A stretch of 64,000 nucleotides of DNA, taken from the NCBI GenBank assembly GCA_021018815.1, contig JAITYX010000048.1:3599501-3663500 (forward strand), written 5' to 3'. Source of the DNA: Talinum fruticosum. Lineage: Eukaryota; Streptophyta; Magnoliopsida; Caryophyllales; Talinaceae. The notes below the pieces were generated by a model, which did not search any database, had not been told where the DNA came from, and saw only the letters and a program-made list of their open reading frames with translations. Numbering within the stretch: the first letter of the stretch is position 1; the number at the start of each line of letters is the position of its first letter. The position numbers were made by a program, and so were the translations under genes. This document shows positions 37,486-47,278 of the stretch, in pieces.

Positions 37486-37741
37486 CCAATTTATAGATGA
37501 AGATGAAAGATTTCACCATCTTTAATGTTTAGACATTTTCTTTTAGAGCCAAAAAAATCAACAGGGGATACCAAATGATTGTCAACCTTTTTTTTGTGCA
37601 AAAGAGGAGCAAAGCTCGATAAATGTCAACTATACAACTTGAAAGTTTCTCGAGTATTTAGTCAATGACAAGGCTAAAAAGTCGTTCAACTTAATTAGTT
37701 GTCAAATCTAAACTCCCAAGGTGTACATTTTTTGTATAGAT
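37486..37741 (+). other. Probable 3' UTR of the MYOB7-like gene
   Basis: Short AT-rich stretch between the stop codon and the target duplication of the TR-GAG element. The original downstream sequence continues after 45550. Confidence 0.45.
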
Positions 37742-37746
37742 AATGT

Positions 37747-38389
37747 TGTAAACACAAATTTTGAGTCTAAAATAAATAAAGACAGGAAATTAGGAAACAA
37801 ATATAATTTGTATTGATTTTTGTTTAATGGGTACAATCTACGTATTGGATACAATAAATGTAATCTTCCGATTCAATCTCTTTGTAACTTGAACGATTCG
37901 AGGGCGTCGTAACTTGATCTCGAACGCCGATGTTGAGGCGAGATGATGAACGCTGAATGGTTCTTGATCCTGGATGTGCTTGAGAGTCTTGAATCTTAAT
38001 TGTCGACTCTAATTTCTAAATGGTTGCGAGACTTTGATCCTTGGCGCTTAGTAGATGGATGTCGTTTGCGGTTTGTGTTCGAATTTCACGAATCTTTGAA
38101 TGTGTATAAAAAATGAGGAAATGACCCCTATTTATACCTTTTTGGAGCTAGGGTTTGGCTTGGACTTTGGACCTGGCCCAAAATTTAGTAATTATTTATT
38201 AAAAGAAATATTTACTATTTACTACATCATCAACGACATGTGGCAATTTCTAATTGGTCGGAATTTAATTTCTTTTGATTTTAATTTTAAAGGCTTTCCG
38301 AGCCAATTTTACACGTGTCAATTTGCAATAGATGGAATTAATTTCCACATGGCGATATATGGTTGGCTAGCGAATTTTTGCCTCCTACA
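37747..38389 (-). repeat. 3' LTR of the TR-GAG-like element
   Basis: 643 bases, TG...CA ends; pairs with 44907-45545. Relative to element polarity (minus strand) this is the downstream LTR. Confidence 0.9.
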
Positions 38390-38402
38390 AATGCCCCTTC
38401 GA
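38390..38402 (-). other. Polypurine tract of the TR-GAG-like element
   Basis: Read on the minus strand, CGAAGGGGCATT lies immediately before the 3' LTR, the position and composition expected for plus-strand priming. Confidence 0.6.
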
Positions 38403-38502
38403 GAGTCAGTGCGTGTATGAGACTTTCTTGAGTGCTTGGAGCAGTGGAATCTCAAATATTTAAAAGATGATCAATACGAGTCGATTTTAAAATCACCCTC
38501 TC

Positions 38503-39330
38503 GATTTGTTGTTTTTTTTTTTTTGTTACAGTCCAATTTACTGTGGCCATTATAGTTTATGGTTTCAAAGTAGGAAACAAGTCTTGGGTTATGGTCATGG
38601 TTTGGCAGTGTCATTTCCCCTTCCATTTATTCAAAACCCACGCTATTCTCTCTCACTTTCCCAAAACATCACTGGCTTCTCTTTCTCATCAAAACCTTCA
38701 TGGCTTCACCATCTCATCTTCTTCCTTTTCATCCCGGCAGCGCTAGACTTCGCTGGAGCAACGCCTGCCGCCGCCGACTTCTTCCGGTCCCAAAGCCAGC
38801 GCATTTCCGGTGGCAGGTCTCCGTCGGGGCAGCCGTCCTTCGAGCTTCCCGGCCGTCGATTGCATCACCGTCTGTCACCAGCCCTGCCACCGGTCGACGA
38901 CTTCGTGTTGGGTAAAGGCCGCGACGCCATTTTCCGGCTTCGATCTGGGCAAAAAGCAATGTTACCGTTTTCCCGAGTTCGACCCAACTGGTATGTGCGT
39001 ATCCTTTCTTTTTTTCTTTTTTTTCGGCGAGTTCTGAACCCGAAATTTCTCTTTCCTCTTGTTTTCAGACTCCAGCGACCTGGGTCTGCTTTGAACTCCA
39101 AGGGTTGCCGGATATTCTTATGAACATGGGCGGAGCCTTTCGTACCTCGGAACAACGGTGGTCAAAGGAAGCGGAGGGGGATGAATTCTGAAGTGGTGGA
39201 GTTGGAGAGGAGTGAAACTGAAATTTGGGGGCTCTTGATTGTGGTTATTGTGACTACTCTTGCTGTTGTCCCCGTTCTACTTTGTAATCTGATAGAACTC
39301 CATTGATCTTCTCTTTTTCAATTTTCAGAT
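38503..39330 (+). other. Gene-like GC-rich block inside the retroelement
   Basis: Opposite in orientation to gag. A T-run is followed by a CT-rich leader, an ATG at 38700 (MASPSHLLPFHPGSARLRWS), GC-rich coding-like sequence, a GTATGT donor at 38991 and a TTTTCAG acceptor at 39061-39068. This looks like the 5' end of a host gene copied into the element, but the reading frames are short and I recognise no protein. Confidence 0.35.
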
Positions 39331-39929
39331 TTTCCAATGTTTCTTGCATTTCCCTTCGATTTTGCCTTGGATTTCGTCTTCTCTGACCTGGGTTTTGAAC
39401 TTGGCTTTTCTGTTTCTCCCCTGTTTGGTAAGCAAAGGGTCGGTGGGATTTGAAGAGTTTGTAGCCGACTGGGAATGTAAAATTTGAAGAGTTTGTAACT
39501 GACTGGGAATTTAAGTCTCAGACTCAGATATGATTATATAAACGCGCTATATTTGCTCTTCTTACTCCTGTACTGCGTTCATTGTTCTTGCCCCCTGTGC
39601 CTATTTGCTTTCGAAGATTTGTGCCCGGGTCTCAGGTTTATTTATTCCTTCAGTCTCTCTCCCTTTTTTTTTATGCCGAGGCTTGCTTCATTCCTCTGTT
39701 ACCTTTGAAAATTCAGTTTGACATTGAATTCTGCCCTGTAAGGCTTGTGACAATCTCTGGAAATTGATATTGAATGTTACCTGTAAAGCTTGTGGCTTTC
39801 TTGGCTTTGATGAAGCGAATAGGTTTTTTTTTTTTAAATATTTTTTTTTGCTAATGTCGTTCTTGCAAACTTTCCATGTTACTGAGAGTGAATCATTCAC
39901 GTCAACACTTGACTCAAAGAAATTAAAGC

Positions 39930-41335
39930 ATGTTATTCAACTTATCCGGTTTAGAGACGTTAGAACAATTTATTTGATCCCGAGTTTCAAAACGGGCCAT
40001 CCGATTTATTCAACCTGGGTGACTCGGAGCTTCGAACAAGCCATCCGACTTATCCAGGTTTAGAGACGTTAGAACAATTTATTTGATTCCGAGTCTCAAA
40101 ACGGGTCATCCGATTTATTCAACCCGGGCGACTCGAGCGTTCGTAACAAGCCATCCGACTTATCCGGTTTAGAGACGTTAGAACAATTTATTTGATTCTA
40201 AGTCTCAAAATGGGTCATCCGATTTATTCAACACGAGCGACTCACGAGCTTTAGAACGAGTCATCCGACTTATCCAGGTTTAGAGACGTTAGAACAATTT
40301 ATTTGATTCCGAGTCTCAAAACGGGTCATCCGATTTATTCAACCCAGGCGACTCGGAGCTTCGAACGAGTCATCCGACTTATCCGGTTTGGAGACGTTAG
40401 AACAATTTATTTGATTCTCGAGTCTCAAAATGGGTCATCCGATTTATTCAACCCAGGCGACTCGAGTTTCGTAACAAGCCATCCGACTTATCCGATTTAG
40501 AGACGTTAGAACAATTTATTTGATTCTAAGTCTCAAAACGCGTCATCCGATTTATTCAACCCGGGGGACTCGGAGCTTCAAAACGAGCCATCCGACTTAT
40601 CCTGGTTTGGAGACGTTAGAACAATTTATTTGATTCCGAGTCTCAAAACGGGCAATCCGATTTATTCAACCTAGGCGACTCGTAGTTTCGTAACGAGTCA
40701 TCCGACTTATTCGGTTTAGAGACGTTAGAACAATTTATTTGATTCCGAGTCTCAAAACGAGCCATCCGATTTATTCAACCCGTGCAACTCGTAGCTTCGT
40801 AACGAGTCATCCGACTTATCCAGGTTTACGGACGTTAGAACAATTTATTTGATTCCGAGTCTCAAAACTGGGCATCCGATTTATTCAACCCGAGCGACTT
40901 AGAGCTTCGAACGAGCCATCCGACTTATCCGATTTAGAGACGTTAGAACAATTTATTTGATTCCGAGTCTCAAAACGAGCCATCCGATTTATTCAACCCG
41001 AGCGACTCGAGCTTCGGAACAAGTCATCCGACTTATCCGGTTTAGAGACGTCGGAACAATTTATTTGATTCCGAGTCTCAAAACGAGCCATTCGATTTAT
41101 TCAATTTAGAGACATTAGAACATTTATTCGATTCGAGTCTCAAAATGGATCATCCGATTTATTCAACCTAGGCGACTCGGAGCTTCGAACGAGTCATCCG
41201 ACTTATCCGATTTATAAACGTTAGAGCGATTTATTCGACTCGAGTCTCAAAACGAGCCATCCGACTTTTCGTCACAAAGACGTCCGAGCGATTTATTCGG
41301 GTCGGAGACATTGGAGCCGCTTATCCGAAAAATTG
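39930..41335. repeat. Tandem array, about 110-base unit, some 12 copies
   Basis: Each unit runs GAGACGTTAGAACAATTTAT, then TTGATTCCGAGTCTCAAAAC, then CATCCGATTTATTCAACC, then a GCGACTCG-GCTTCG-AACGAG block and CATCCGACTTATCCG. Spacing is 106-112 bases. Units become irregular after 41080. The CATCCGA word recurs twice per unit. Confidence 0.95.
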
Positions 41336-41429
41336 ACTTTTGGTTAATCCCTTGTATGTCTTACTCTCTTTAGGGTGTATGAACAGGTTAAACCTCTTTC
41401 AATGACTAAATGATCTATTTGGTGACTTG

Positions 41430-41695
41430 GGAATCTCTAATTTGAATGACTTGAGAGTCTTTCGGACTTCCACTTTGTTTGATTTGATAGTCTTGAGTTT
41501 ATATGACTTAAAAGTCTTGAACTTATGTGACTTGAGAATCTTTAATTTGTGTGACTTGAGAGTCTTGAGTTTACGTGACTTGAGAGTCTTCTATTTGTGT
41601 GACTTGAGAGTCTTGAATTTATGACTTAAGAGTCTTGAACTTATGCGACTTGAGAGTCTTGCATTTTGTTGACTTAGGAGTCTTGAACTTTGATA
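41430..41695. repeat. Short tandem array, GACTTGAGAGTCTT unit
   Basis: About ten diverged copies of a 22-26-base unit containing GTGACTTGAGAGTCTTGAA. GACTTGAGAGTC is itself nearly palindromic. Confidence 0.9.
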
Positions 41696-41741
41696 TTATG
41701 TTACGTTGGCATTGTTTTTGAGTATATTAAAGTAAATCCAC

Positions 41742-41830
41742 ACTTAAAAGATCAAGCCAAACATAATCATACCTTAAAGGATCAAGCCGGACATAATCAT
41801 ACCTTAAAGGATCAAGCCGGACATAATTCA
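41742..41830. repeat. Three 31-base repeats
   Basis: Units of AAAGGATCAAGCCGGACATA followed by ATCATACCTT, three copies, the first slightly diverged. Confidence 0.85.
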
Positions 41831-41949
41831 AACCGAAAGAAATGAATTATTTTATTGAATTTTTCGTCGTTCACGGTTTATACTCTTGCGGGTCGGGAGT
41901 AGTACATTTAATTTCAACTTGCAAAAATGAGCGAGTTTAGGCTCTTGCT

Positions 41950-42150
41950 TAGGAGCTTACATGTAATAATGTTCAAGAATAATAAAACTTCAAGAATTTT
42001 CCATTTACGGGATCAACTCATACTCTTTCGAGTATCGATTGTCTTGTAGGTACTATTCGTGTATACTTCTCGCACCACATAAGGATCATCCCGCTTTGAA
42101 GTGATCTTAATTCCAATCTTGTGAGACATGGTGATCGCCTTCTTACTGGA
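41950..42150 (-). pseudogene. Integrase C-terminal tail, remnant
   Basis: On the minus strand: ITSKRDDPYVVREVYTN then, in a shifted frame, VNGKFLKFYY. This resembles the extreme end of gypsy pol proteins (GPYVV-EVY-NGAYK ... PINGKFLK-YY). Its position directly after gag shows that most of pol was lost by an internal deletion. Confidence 0.6.
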
Positions 42151-42213
42151 AGTACCTGATCTTCAACTTCGGACGAACGCAATCGAATTGTTTTTTATGC
42201 CCGTGATATTATT

Positions 42214-44822
42214 CTAACTTACGTTAGGCCTAGAATCACCCGGTTGACCCTTATGGACCACAATGCGTCTTTTTACTCTCGGCGAGCCATCTATCTTTAC
42301 GTCTAGTATTGAGAGGCGCTTCATGCGTTTGTACTTCATTTGTATTATCGCCAAGACGATGGAATACCGAGTCTTTCTGCTGAACTGGCGATGACTTAGA
42401 CACATCTTTTTCCCTTTTGATTTTGCTGAAAGCCGAAGGTCTTGATCGCCCGCTTCCTTTTATTCTATAGAATACCGAGGGTTTGGGATTTTGGCCTCCC
42501 CTATTCTCATGAACACGGAAGGGCGTCTTTCCGAGGTAGACGATCGCAACCTATCGAACACCGAGGATCTTGTGGTAGGTTGGACATCTTCATCTTCATT
42601 GTCCTCCACCTCTTCTTCATCTTCGAGTTCTAAACACGAAGTCATGTTCACCGTGACTTTCTCAAAGAAATTTGTCGGGAAGAACTCCTCTAAGGTGATT
42701 GAAACAAGTGATTCTTGTTCAAATAAGTTAACGAGGTTGGATTTCCTGTTTTTGCTTGTCTTTGACCCTTTCTTGTTTTTCGGACGCTTAGGTTGCTTCC
42801 TTCGCTTTGCCTTTTTCTATGATTGACGGATGGCGATCGAACATGACTTTGTCTTCTTGACCTTCGACGAGTGACAAGGGTCCATCCTTCTTGATCTTCA
42901 TGTGGAATATCTACAGTAGGATCGACTTCCATTTGCGGTGCTTGTACCATTAATGGCAAGATCACTGGTTCCAGATTTCCAAATTGAAGTGTAGACAACT
43001 CTATTTTAGGAGACCGAGTTGGAGGGTTCTCTAGTTGGATGGAGGTACAATTGGTCTCGGCTGTGTCATCCACATCTAATATGATCTTTCCATCTTCGGG
43101 CAACTGCATAATCCGCTCTTTGAGTGTGATACACTTCTCAAGAGGGTGACTAATAACCCTATGGTATCGACAATATTTTGGATTAGAAGTCTTTTCCATT
43201 TCTTCCGGCCGTTTTGGTTCGGAAGTTCAATCACCTTGTTTTCTAACAATTCATCTAACATTCCCGACAAGTCCGAGTCCGGGAATGGGTACTTCTTCTC
43301 CTTAAGCTCTTTTAGTGTGGGACGCTTCTTCGTAACATCCTTTATGATTTTCTTTTGCTTTGCCTTGGGCTTTCCAGAAATTTGCACCGGCTCTCCAAGT
43401 GGAAATATACATTGCCTCTGTTTTTGAAGACTTAGTACTATTCTTGTACTCGCCTTGGTCCTTCTTTGATTCATATGTGGATGAAGACTTATTGTGACGG
43501 CCTGTTATTGTCATCTCGATGTCACGAGCCTTGGTAGCCAATTCCTGAAAAGTTCTTGGCTTGCTCACCTGCAGAATGTAAAGCAAGTCCCATTCCATGC
43601 CATGAGTGCACATCTCCACGGCAGATGCTTCGGATAATCTATCCTTGCATTCAAGGCTGAGGGCTCTCCAGCGGTTGATGTAATCAAGAACTGGTTCCTC
43701 TTTTTGTTGTCTTGCATTAGTCAGCTCCGTCATACTAACAACGCGTTGGGTGCTATAGAACCTGTTGAGGAATTCTTGTTCCATCTCGGTCCCAGCTTGT
43801 TGATGGATTCTCGCTCTAAGTCCGTGTACCAGCCAAAAGCAATTCCTTTCAAAGTTCGAACGAACCGCTTCACCAACCTATCTCCTTCCGTGCCAGCATT
43901 GCTGCAGGTTTCGATAAAGTGTGCAATGTGTTGCTTAGGATTGCCTTTACCATCGAACTGTTGGAATTTTGGTGGTTGATAGCCATGAGGCATTCTTAGG
44001 GCATCAATCCTCTTAGTGTAGGGCTTCGTGCACAGGTGAGACTTATGAGACCCTTCTCCTAGCCGATTCTTGACTACCTTCGCAATTAAGTTCTGGATTT
44101 GTTCAACGGACATTGAAGTCGATGGAGCCTCCTTCGGTTTATCGTCGGATTCTTCATCATGGTTGGACTCCTTATCGAACCCCTCGTTGTCGAGCCTTTG
44201 TTAGAAGCTTCGGATGACTTCTTCTCCAACTTCTTGGTCGGACTAGCAATTTGCTCGCTTTGAGGCTTGATTTGTGTATCCTTTTCGGCGCTCTCTCTGG
44301 CAAGTCTTGCTAGTGTTTCCTTCATCTCATTCAGCTTGTTCTTCAATATTCATAGCTCCTGTCACCATTATCGGCATAATGACAGAGTGTCGGAGGATTC
44401 AGCTTCGTAATGAGAAAACAACGAGTCTTTGGGAGATGGAGGTGTAGAATCCCCACCGGCATAGCCGTCATCTTCTTCACTGGAAAGCATGAAGATAGGG
44501 TTGGTGTGAACTTGGAGTTCGTCCATCCCGCGAGGAATCGTCTCGCTTCAAGTTGAAAACAGAACAACTCTCTCCTTCGGATCGATATGCGACCCAGTTT
44601 GATTAACTCCCTTGAGCGAGGTTGGAGTCAAAGCTTCGAATTGAACGTAGTTGTAATGGTGCAGCTACACTTGATTCCTTTGTAGCAACAAGTGGCAGCA
44701 GCTCTTGCCATACTTCCGGTTATCATTCTGCTAGATGTATCGCCAGCGTTGGTGGATCCTTGAGAAGTGGATCCAGCAGTTTTGTTCTTTGAAGATTGAG
44801 CGATGGCGTTCTTGGGAGCCAT
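42214..44822 (-). pseudogene. Gypsy gag polyprotein, frameshifted
   Basis: It starts MAPKNAIAQSSKNKTAGS at 44822. After a charged coil segment (44346-44100) comes the Retrotrans_gag core: YQPPKFQQFDGKGNPKQHIA, FIETCSNAGTEGDRLVKRFV, then FLNRFYSTQRVVSMTELTNA and EPVLDYINRWRALSLECKD. A zinc-binding-like PKYCRYHRVISHPLEKC (about 43190-43140) follows. The tail repeats S-VFDRL/VFMRIG phrases (42600-42460), as in plant Tat-related gag proteins. At least three frame changes occur, so it is likely inactive. Gag normally forms the cytoplasmic particle that packages the RNA. Confidence 0.85.
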
Positions 44823-44886
44823 GTGTTCTTCAAAAGATGTAGAGTGTTGATTTGTTTGGAGAAAGAGATGAGAGGCAGAGAGGTCT

Positions 44887-44906
44887 CACTGAAGCGTGCC
44901 AAAATT
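44887..44906 (-). other. Primer binding site region of the TR-GAG-like element
   Basis: On the minus strand, AATTTTGGCACGCTTCAGTG follows the 5' LTR end directly. TTTTGGCACGC is the usual post-LTR sequence of many plant gypsy elements. I do not assign the tRNA. Confidence 0.55.
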
Positions 44907-45545
44907 TGTAAACACAAATTTCGAGTTTAAAATAAATAAAGACAGGAAATTAGGAAACAAATATAATTTGTATTGATTTTTGTTTAATGGGTACAATCTC
45001 CGTATTGGATACAATAAATGTAATCTTCCGATTCAATCTCCTTGTAACTCGAACGATTCGAGGGCGTCGTAGCTTGATCTCGAACACCGATGTTGAGGCG
45101 GATGATGAACGCCGAATGGTTCTTGATCTGGATGTGTTGAGAGTCTTGAATCCGAATCGCCGACTCGATTTCTAAATGGTTGCGGACTTTGATCTTTGGC
45201 GCTTGGTAGCTGGATGTCATTTGCGGCTTGAGCTCTGGATTTCACAGATGCTTGAATGTGTATAAAAAATGAGGAAATGACCTCTATTTATAGCTTTTTG
45301 GAGTTAGGGTTTGGCTTGGACTTTGGGCCTGGCCCATAATTTAGTAATTATTTATTAAAAGAAATATTTACTATTTACTGCATCATCAACGACATGTGGC
45401 AATTTCTAATTGGCTGGAATTTGATTTCTTTTGATTTTAATTTTAAAGGCTTTCCGAACCAATTTTACACGTGTCAATTTGCAATAGGTGGAATTAATTT
45501 CCACGTGGCGACATATAGTTGGCTAACGAATTTTTGCCTCCTACA
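44907..45545 (-). repeat. 5' LTR of the TR-GAG-like element
   Basis: 639 bases, pair of 37747-38389, upstream in element polarity. Differences are mostly C/T and A/G changes, as expected of old methylated copies. Confidence 0.9.
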
Positions 45546-45550
45546 AATGT

Positions 45551-45837
45551 ATCCTTGAGGTGCTTTCATCTATATTACATTGTGTATATGACCTTTGAAG
45601 AAGTTGTTTTAGTTTTTTTATATATATATACTCATGCTTTTACACTGCGCTTTTAGTCAAACCAATGTAAATTGGTTGTAAGTGACAACATATTTTACGA
45701 AACGATGACAAAAGAAAGTATTCTTGATGTCTATCACTTTAACTTGTTAACATAACGTAAAATTTTTAGTTGCAACATATTATTTTCTTATGAAACAAAT
45801 GCAAATTGGAAATCAATCATCTCACTTAGTTCCTCAA
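45551..45837. other. AT-rich DNA between two transposons
   Basis: The original downstream flank of the MYOB7-like gene, continuing from 37741. It includes a short TA run (about 45621-45630). No gene seen. Confidence 0.4.
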
Positions 45838-45889
45838 CACTAATACAGGAACCACTTTTAAGTATAGTTCAAAACGACCTTTAACTACA

Positions 45890-46231
45890 ATTACCCGGCG
45901 TCATGTATGTGGTCTGTAGTTGCAGTGGACATCTTTTACTACGGTTCATAACCGTAGTAAAAGAGGACATACGATGACAGATTCTCTCGAAGAACCATCG
46001 TGATATATATCCTATTACTACGGTTCTCACAAGAGAACCATTGTATCAGAGTTGACCTATAACGATGGCTCTTCAAGAGAACCGTCGTCATAGGTCCTAG
46101 CCCCAATCTCCTCTCGTTCGCCAAAATGTTTAGGTCAAGACCTATTACTACGGTTCTTAAGGAAGAATGATAGTAATAGGTTATATTCGGACCTATTACT
46201 ACGGTTCTTGCTTAAGAATCGTAGTAATAGG
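45890..46231. repeat. CACTA subterminal palindromic repeats, left side
   Basis: At least five hairpin units. Two at 46141-46180 and 46192-46231 are 40-base near-perfect palindromes, CCTATTACTACGGTTCTT followed by AAGAAT-GTAGTAATAGG. Such subterminal repeats bind the transposon's own DNA-binding protein in En/Spm elements. Confidence 0.8.
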
Positions 46232-46499
46232 TCTGAATTTTTTATATATTCTTTTTTGTTTTTTGTACCCCCTGTACAAAGTTATACAAACATAATATAC
46301 ACAATTATAACCACAACAACTTGCACAACAACCACCAACAGACCTCAATTGTTCCAATATACAAAAATTTCCCACATTACTATAACCACAACAATTCCAT
46401 CTTTAACAAGTTCGACAACACAATTCCATATTTCACAATAAGTTCCAGCAAAAAATATATTACAATGATGTGAAATATAATAAAAAGAGAACTCTTCAG

Positions 46500-46743
46500 T
46501 CAAGTATTTATGTCAAAAAGTTCATCTCTCATCTTGAAACTTTGTGGTATAAACTGATTTCAATGTTTATGTCAAAAGGAAAATCTCTATTTACCCAAAT
46601 TCATAAAGACAAGCACATAACTCAATCTACTAAAAAGCATAAATTTGGGTAAATAGAGATGAATCATTTGGCATAAATATTGAAATCATCTAAACCACAA
46701 AGTTTCAAGAAGAAGAGATGCACTTTTTGGTATAAGTATTGAA
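46500..46743. repeat. Long inverted repeat (110-base arms) in the CACTA element
   Basis: Arms 46500-46614 and 46636-46743 are inverted copies, about 80-85% equal, sharing CTTGAAACTTTGTGGT, GATTTCAAT-TTTATG and TCTCTATTTACCCAAATT. The loop is about 20 bases. Confidence 0.85.
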
Positions 46744-46924
46744 AAAGGAATACACAAACAGGGTATGTCACCAACAATCTCTATTTCCTTAATCATGGTC
46801 CTAAGCTGGTGTTTCTCTCATGAATACATTACTTGGAGTACTTGTCCACATAAAAACTAAGAAAAGCTTTAAGCAACAACTTATCCACAAGAAATATAAC
46901 AAACATAAAAAGGACATCAACGCT

Positions 46925-47150
46925 AACATTTGGTCGCTATTCTTGCTCCCGCTTCTCAACAAAGAACTTCGTGGTATAAATCACTTCATTTGAATTTATA
47001 TCAAAAATTCCTTATTGAGAAGCGGGAGCTGAGATTAGCGACCAAAAAGGGTGTAAATCAACATAGAAGGATTATAAAATGGGAAAGGAAATCAAAACTA
47101 ACATTGATCGCTAATCTCGACTTTCGCTTCTCAACTAAAAAGCTTTCTAT
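46925..47150. repeat. Second inverted repeat and third unit copy
   Basis: TTGGTCGCTATTCTTGCTCC (about 46931) pairs with GGGAGCTGAGATTAGCGACC (about 47025). A third copy in direct orientation begins near 47105 (GATCGCTAATCTCGACTTTC). The spacer CTTCGTGGTATAAAT resembles the CTTTGTGGTATAAA of the preceding hairpin, so both derive from one unit. Confidence 0.75.
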
Positions 47151-47278
47151 CCTTCCATTGGACAACTTAGTCCTTTTGATCCTCATCGAACAATGATCTC
47201 GTTACATGAATACTACAATTCAAAAATAATGAAAAGTAAGCTGCAGAGTACTAAAATAAGCAAAAATATGGATAACCA

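Larger units (their letters stand above)
37747..45545 (-). mobile_element. Non-autonomous gypsy retrotransposon with gag only (TR-GAG-like)
   Basis: Two matching LTRs (37747-38389 and 44907-45545) both begin TGTAAACACAAATTT and end TTTTTGCCTCCTACA. A perfect target duplication AATGT flanks the whole (37742-37746 and 45546-45550). Gag runs on the minus strand from 44822 to about 42214, followed by only the tail of integrase (about 42150-41950). No protease, reverse transcriptase or RNase H is seen. The remaining 3.5 kb holds tandem arrays and a GC-rich gene-like block. LTRs differ by some 40-45 changes by eye, so the insertion is not recent. It lies antisense just downstream of the MYOB7-like gene. 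Confidence 0.88.

Noticed and set aside
39764..40500. Open frames and CRISPR-like regular spacing in the 110-base array
   Set aside because: Spacing is regular, but the whole unit is repeated with no unique spacers, and the context is a plant retrotransposon. Open frames there are by-products of the repeat.
41427..41624. Leu/Asp-rich 65-residue open frame
   Set aside because: Translation of the GACTTGAGAGTCTT tandem array only.
42440..43980. Plus-strand open frames opposite gag
   Set aside because: Shadows of the minus-strand gag coding sequence.
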